Below are positions 5,289 to 7,116 of a stretch of 7,116 nucleotides of DNA, in pieces. The notes beneath the pieces are model-generated. The model made no database searches. It saw only the letters and a list, made by a program, of their open reading frames with translations, and had not been told where the DNA came from. This stretch comes from DASRCB01 sp035653295 (GTDB taxonomy: Bacteria; Acidobacteriota; Terriglobia; Bryobacterales; Bryobacteraceae), in contig DASRCB010000038.1 of the NCBI GenBank assembly GCA_035653295.1, forward strand, positions 1-7,116. Reading direction: 5' to 3'. Position numbers and translations under genes: made by a program. Position 1 is the first letter of the stretch; each line of letters starts with the position of its first letter.

Positions 5289-7116
5289 ATGAGACTGGCC
5301 GCCATTTTAATGCTCGGGCTGTGCGCACAGGCGGCAAGTCCTTTTTTCAAGACGCGGCTGGCGAGGATCGAGGTGACGGGAAGCGGTAACTGTTTGTGGG
5401 AACTGCAGCGAATGGGGGCGCCGGAACACCATTGTTACGGGGCGCCTGCGATCAGCATCGACGACCGGCTGGTCAGTATGGCGCTGCAGGGGGTGCGACA
5501 AAGTTCGGCGCCCGTGAAGGCGGCTAACGGTTCGACAGAGTACGCTTTCGAAGGCGAGCCAATCCACTTGCCCGGCGCGCGTCTCGCCCTCCGGCTGCAG
5601 GTGGCGGAGGATAACGCAGTCGTTCGATTCCGGTATGGGATCAGCGCGCCCGGCCACAAGCTGACGAACGCGGGCGGCGCAGAGTCGCTGACCTATACGA
5701 CAATTTCTCTGGCGCACATGCCGGCGGTGAAGGAGGTCCGGCTTTCCGAGTTTCTGGAGCTGACGCACAGCTACAGCCCGTCGGAACGCGAGCTCGATGC
5801 GCAGGCGTTCCTCGACTCCAGCCATGTGATGGGGCCGCTTCTCGTTGGCGGCAACGCGACGGAAAACATCCTGCTCGCGTACGAGCACGGCTCGCAGGCG
5901 CCGGACGCATTTCTGCAATACGATCTGCGGCCCGACCGCTCGGTCGCAATGCGCGCCGTGAAGGGCAACTACTTAGCGGGCCAAATGGCCGACAGGTTCG
6001 AAACAGTCTGGCTCGACACCGCCGTCGTTGCGGGCGGCTTCGACCGGCTCGCGTCCGAGTTTCGCTCGTTCGTGTTGCGGCGGATGACCGCGAATGCCGG
6101 GACGAGGAGGCCGCTGATCGCGTACAACACGTGGAATTTTCAGGAACGGAACCGGTGGTGGAACGGCAAGCCGTACCTCGATTCGATGAACAACGACCGC
6201 ATGCTGAAGGAGATCGACGTCGCGCATCGGCTCGGGATCGAGGTCTTCGTCATGGATACCGGATGGTACGAGAAGACAGGAGAATGGCAGGTTAGCCGCA
6301 AGCGCTTCCCGGACGGACTGCGCGCAATCTCGGACAGGCTGCGAGGCTATGGCATGCGCCTGGGACTTTGGTTTGGGCCAACCAGCGCCGCTGTCTCAAC
6401 TTCCGTCGCCTCGCAACACCCCGAATGGCGGATTTCCTGGGACGGGAAGGCGCGGGCGCCGCGCGAGGTGTGGGAAACCGAGACAAGCTTCGACATGTGT
6501 CTGGTGAGCCCCTACAGCGACTTCTTTGCCAATGAGCTGATTCGCGCGGCAAAGGATACCGGGGTTACTTACTTCAAGTGGGACGCGGTCGACCAGTACG
6601 CATGCAACGATGCCCACCACTGGCACGGAACAGAGGCGAATTCGCCGCGGGAGCGGTCGGAATCGTACGCGTTCCAGATCGCAGGTCAACTGGCGCGCAT
6701 CGCAGACCGGGTCGGCTTCGCGGTTCCGGACTCGATCGTGGATTTCGATGTGACCGAAGGCGGGCGGGCGTTCGGACTGCAGTTTCTGTCGGCGGGCAGA
6801 TACTTCGTCATCAACAACGGGCCGTATTACATGAACTACAACATTCCATTCGACCAGAACAATTCGAACTGGAACGTTTTCTTCTACAAGGGTACGGCTC
6901 GGACCTGGATCGCAAGGGCGCCGCTGAGCTTCGACCGGTGGATCCCGTCGACACTGCTGCTCACGCATTACTTCCCCGACGATCCGATCGCGTCGCAGGA
7001 GGTGAACATCGCATCGCTGATACTCGGGCAAAACGGTATCTGGGGTGACCTGCTGCAGGTCTCCGACGCGGGAGTGAATTACATCGCCAGGGAGCTGCGG
7101 CGGTATAAGCAGGTTC
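5289..7116 (+). CDS. Secreted GH36-like (clan GH-D) glycoside hydrolase, 3' end outside window
   Basis: The frame is open from ATG at 5289 to the right edge, 609 codons; I translated it by hand. The N-terminus MRLAAILMLGLCAQAAS is a signal peptide with a probable signal peptidase I site after AQA or AQAA; the LGLC is a poor lipobox. An N-terminal beta-rich domain (about 17-270) precedes a catalytic barrel: YNTWNF at 279-284 (GH36 has NSW), FVMDTGWY with D323 (GH36 has DDGW), GEWQVSRKRFPDGL, LGLWFGP at 359-364, HPEW at 377-380, and YFKWDAVD where D432 is the expected nucleophile. The acid/base is probably an Asp in VDFDVTEGGR (D485 or D487). These are retaining enzymes, commonly alpha-galactosidases, acting here in the periplasm or outside. 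Substrate is uncertain because FGP replaces the usual FEPE and the acid/base motif is atypical. It diverges from the MCE operon. Confidence 0.9.
   Translation, partial: MRLAAILMLGLCAQAASPFFKTRLARIEVTGSGNCLWELQRMGAPEHHCYGAPAISIDDRLVSMALQGVRQSSAPVKAANGSTEYAFEGEPIHLPGARLALRLQVAEDNAVVRFRYGISAPGHKLTNAGGAESLTYTTISLAHMPAVKEVRLSEFLELTHSYSPSERELDAQAFLDSSHVMGPLLVGGNATENILLAYEHGSQAPDAFLQYDLRPDRSVAMRAVKGNYLAGQMADRFETVWLDTAVVAGGFDRLASEFRSFVLRRMTANAGTRRPLIAYNTWNFQERNRWWNGKPYLDSMNNDRMLKEIDVAHRLGIEVFVMDTGWYEKTGEWQVSRKRFPDGLRAISDRLRGYGMRLGLWFGPTSAAVSTSVASQHPEWRISWDGKARAPREVWETETSFDMCLVSPYSDFFANELIRAAKDTGVTYFKWDAVDQYACNDAHHWHGTEANSPRERSESYAFQIAGQLARIADRVGFAVPDSIVDFDVTEGGRAFGLQFLSAGRYFVINNGPYYMNYNIPFDQNNSNWNVFFYKGTARTWIARAPLSFDRWIPSTLLLTHYFPDDPIASQEVNIASLILGQNGIWGDLLQVSDAGVNYIARELRRYKQV

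Noticed and set aside
5307..6552. Several minus-strand frames (up to 203 codons) opposite the GH36-like gene
   Set aside because: Arg-rich translations without domains; the plus strand has a continuous catalytic domain over the same bases.

Overview
The window is GC-rich DNA from a Gram-negative bacterium, since it carries a lipid-transport system of the outer-membrane type and an exported sugar hydrolase. The mix of a compact MCE operon with large glycoside hydrolases, plus general codon use, suggests Acidobacteriota (Solibacter/Bryobacter-like). That placement is inference; no marker gene is present.

Minus-strand operon (about 4284 down to 1). Four genes are packed head to tail: an MlaE-type permease (GTG start at 4284), an MlaF-type ATPase, an MlaD-type MCE protein with a coiled coil and an OmpA-like C-terminus, and a family GH15 hydrolase that runs off the left edge. 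The first three overlap by 4 bases (ATGA junctions), and GH15 follows after 17 bases with a good ribosome binding site. The first three should form an inner-membrane ABC complex moving lipid between inner and outer membrane. Why a trehalase/glucoamylase-type enzyme is coupled to it is unclear and is the main contextual oddity.

Intergenic stretch (4285-5288, about 1 kb). It is not simply empty. It holds the C-terminal end of a DUF4396-like membrane protein on the minus strand (4457-4573), cut off upstream by stops in all three minus frames. Two adjacent hairpins (4396-4454) follow it. A tandem 9-base repeat (4626-4645) lies just beyond the truncation point. A short protein-like reading frame lies at 5091-5192 on the minus strand. 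The rest (about 4650-5090) shows no convincing gene. This looks like a decayed or rearranged spot between two conserved blocks.

Right edge (5289-7116, plus strand). A secreted clan GH-D enzyme resembling GH36 alpha-galactosidases begins at 5289 and runs off the window. Its N-terminal signal peptide, DxGW-like motif and KWD nucleophile motif are visible, but several otherwise conserved positions differ. It is transcribed divergently from the MCE operon.

No RNA gene, CRISPR array, complete mobile element or clear intrinsic terminator with a U-tract was seen.
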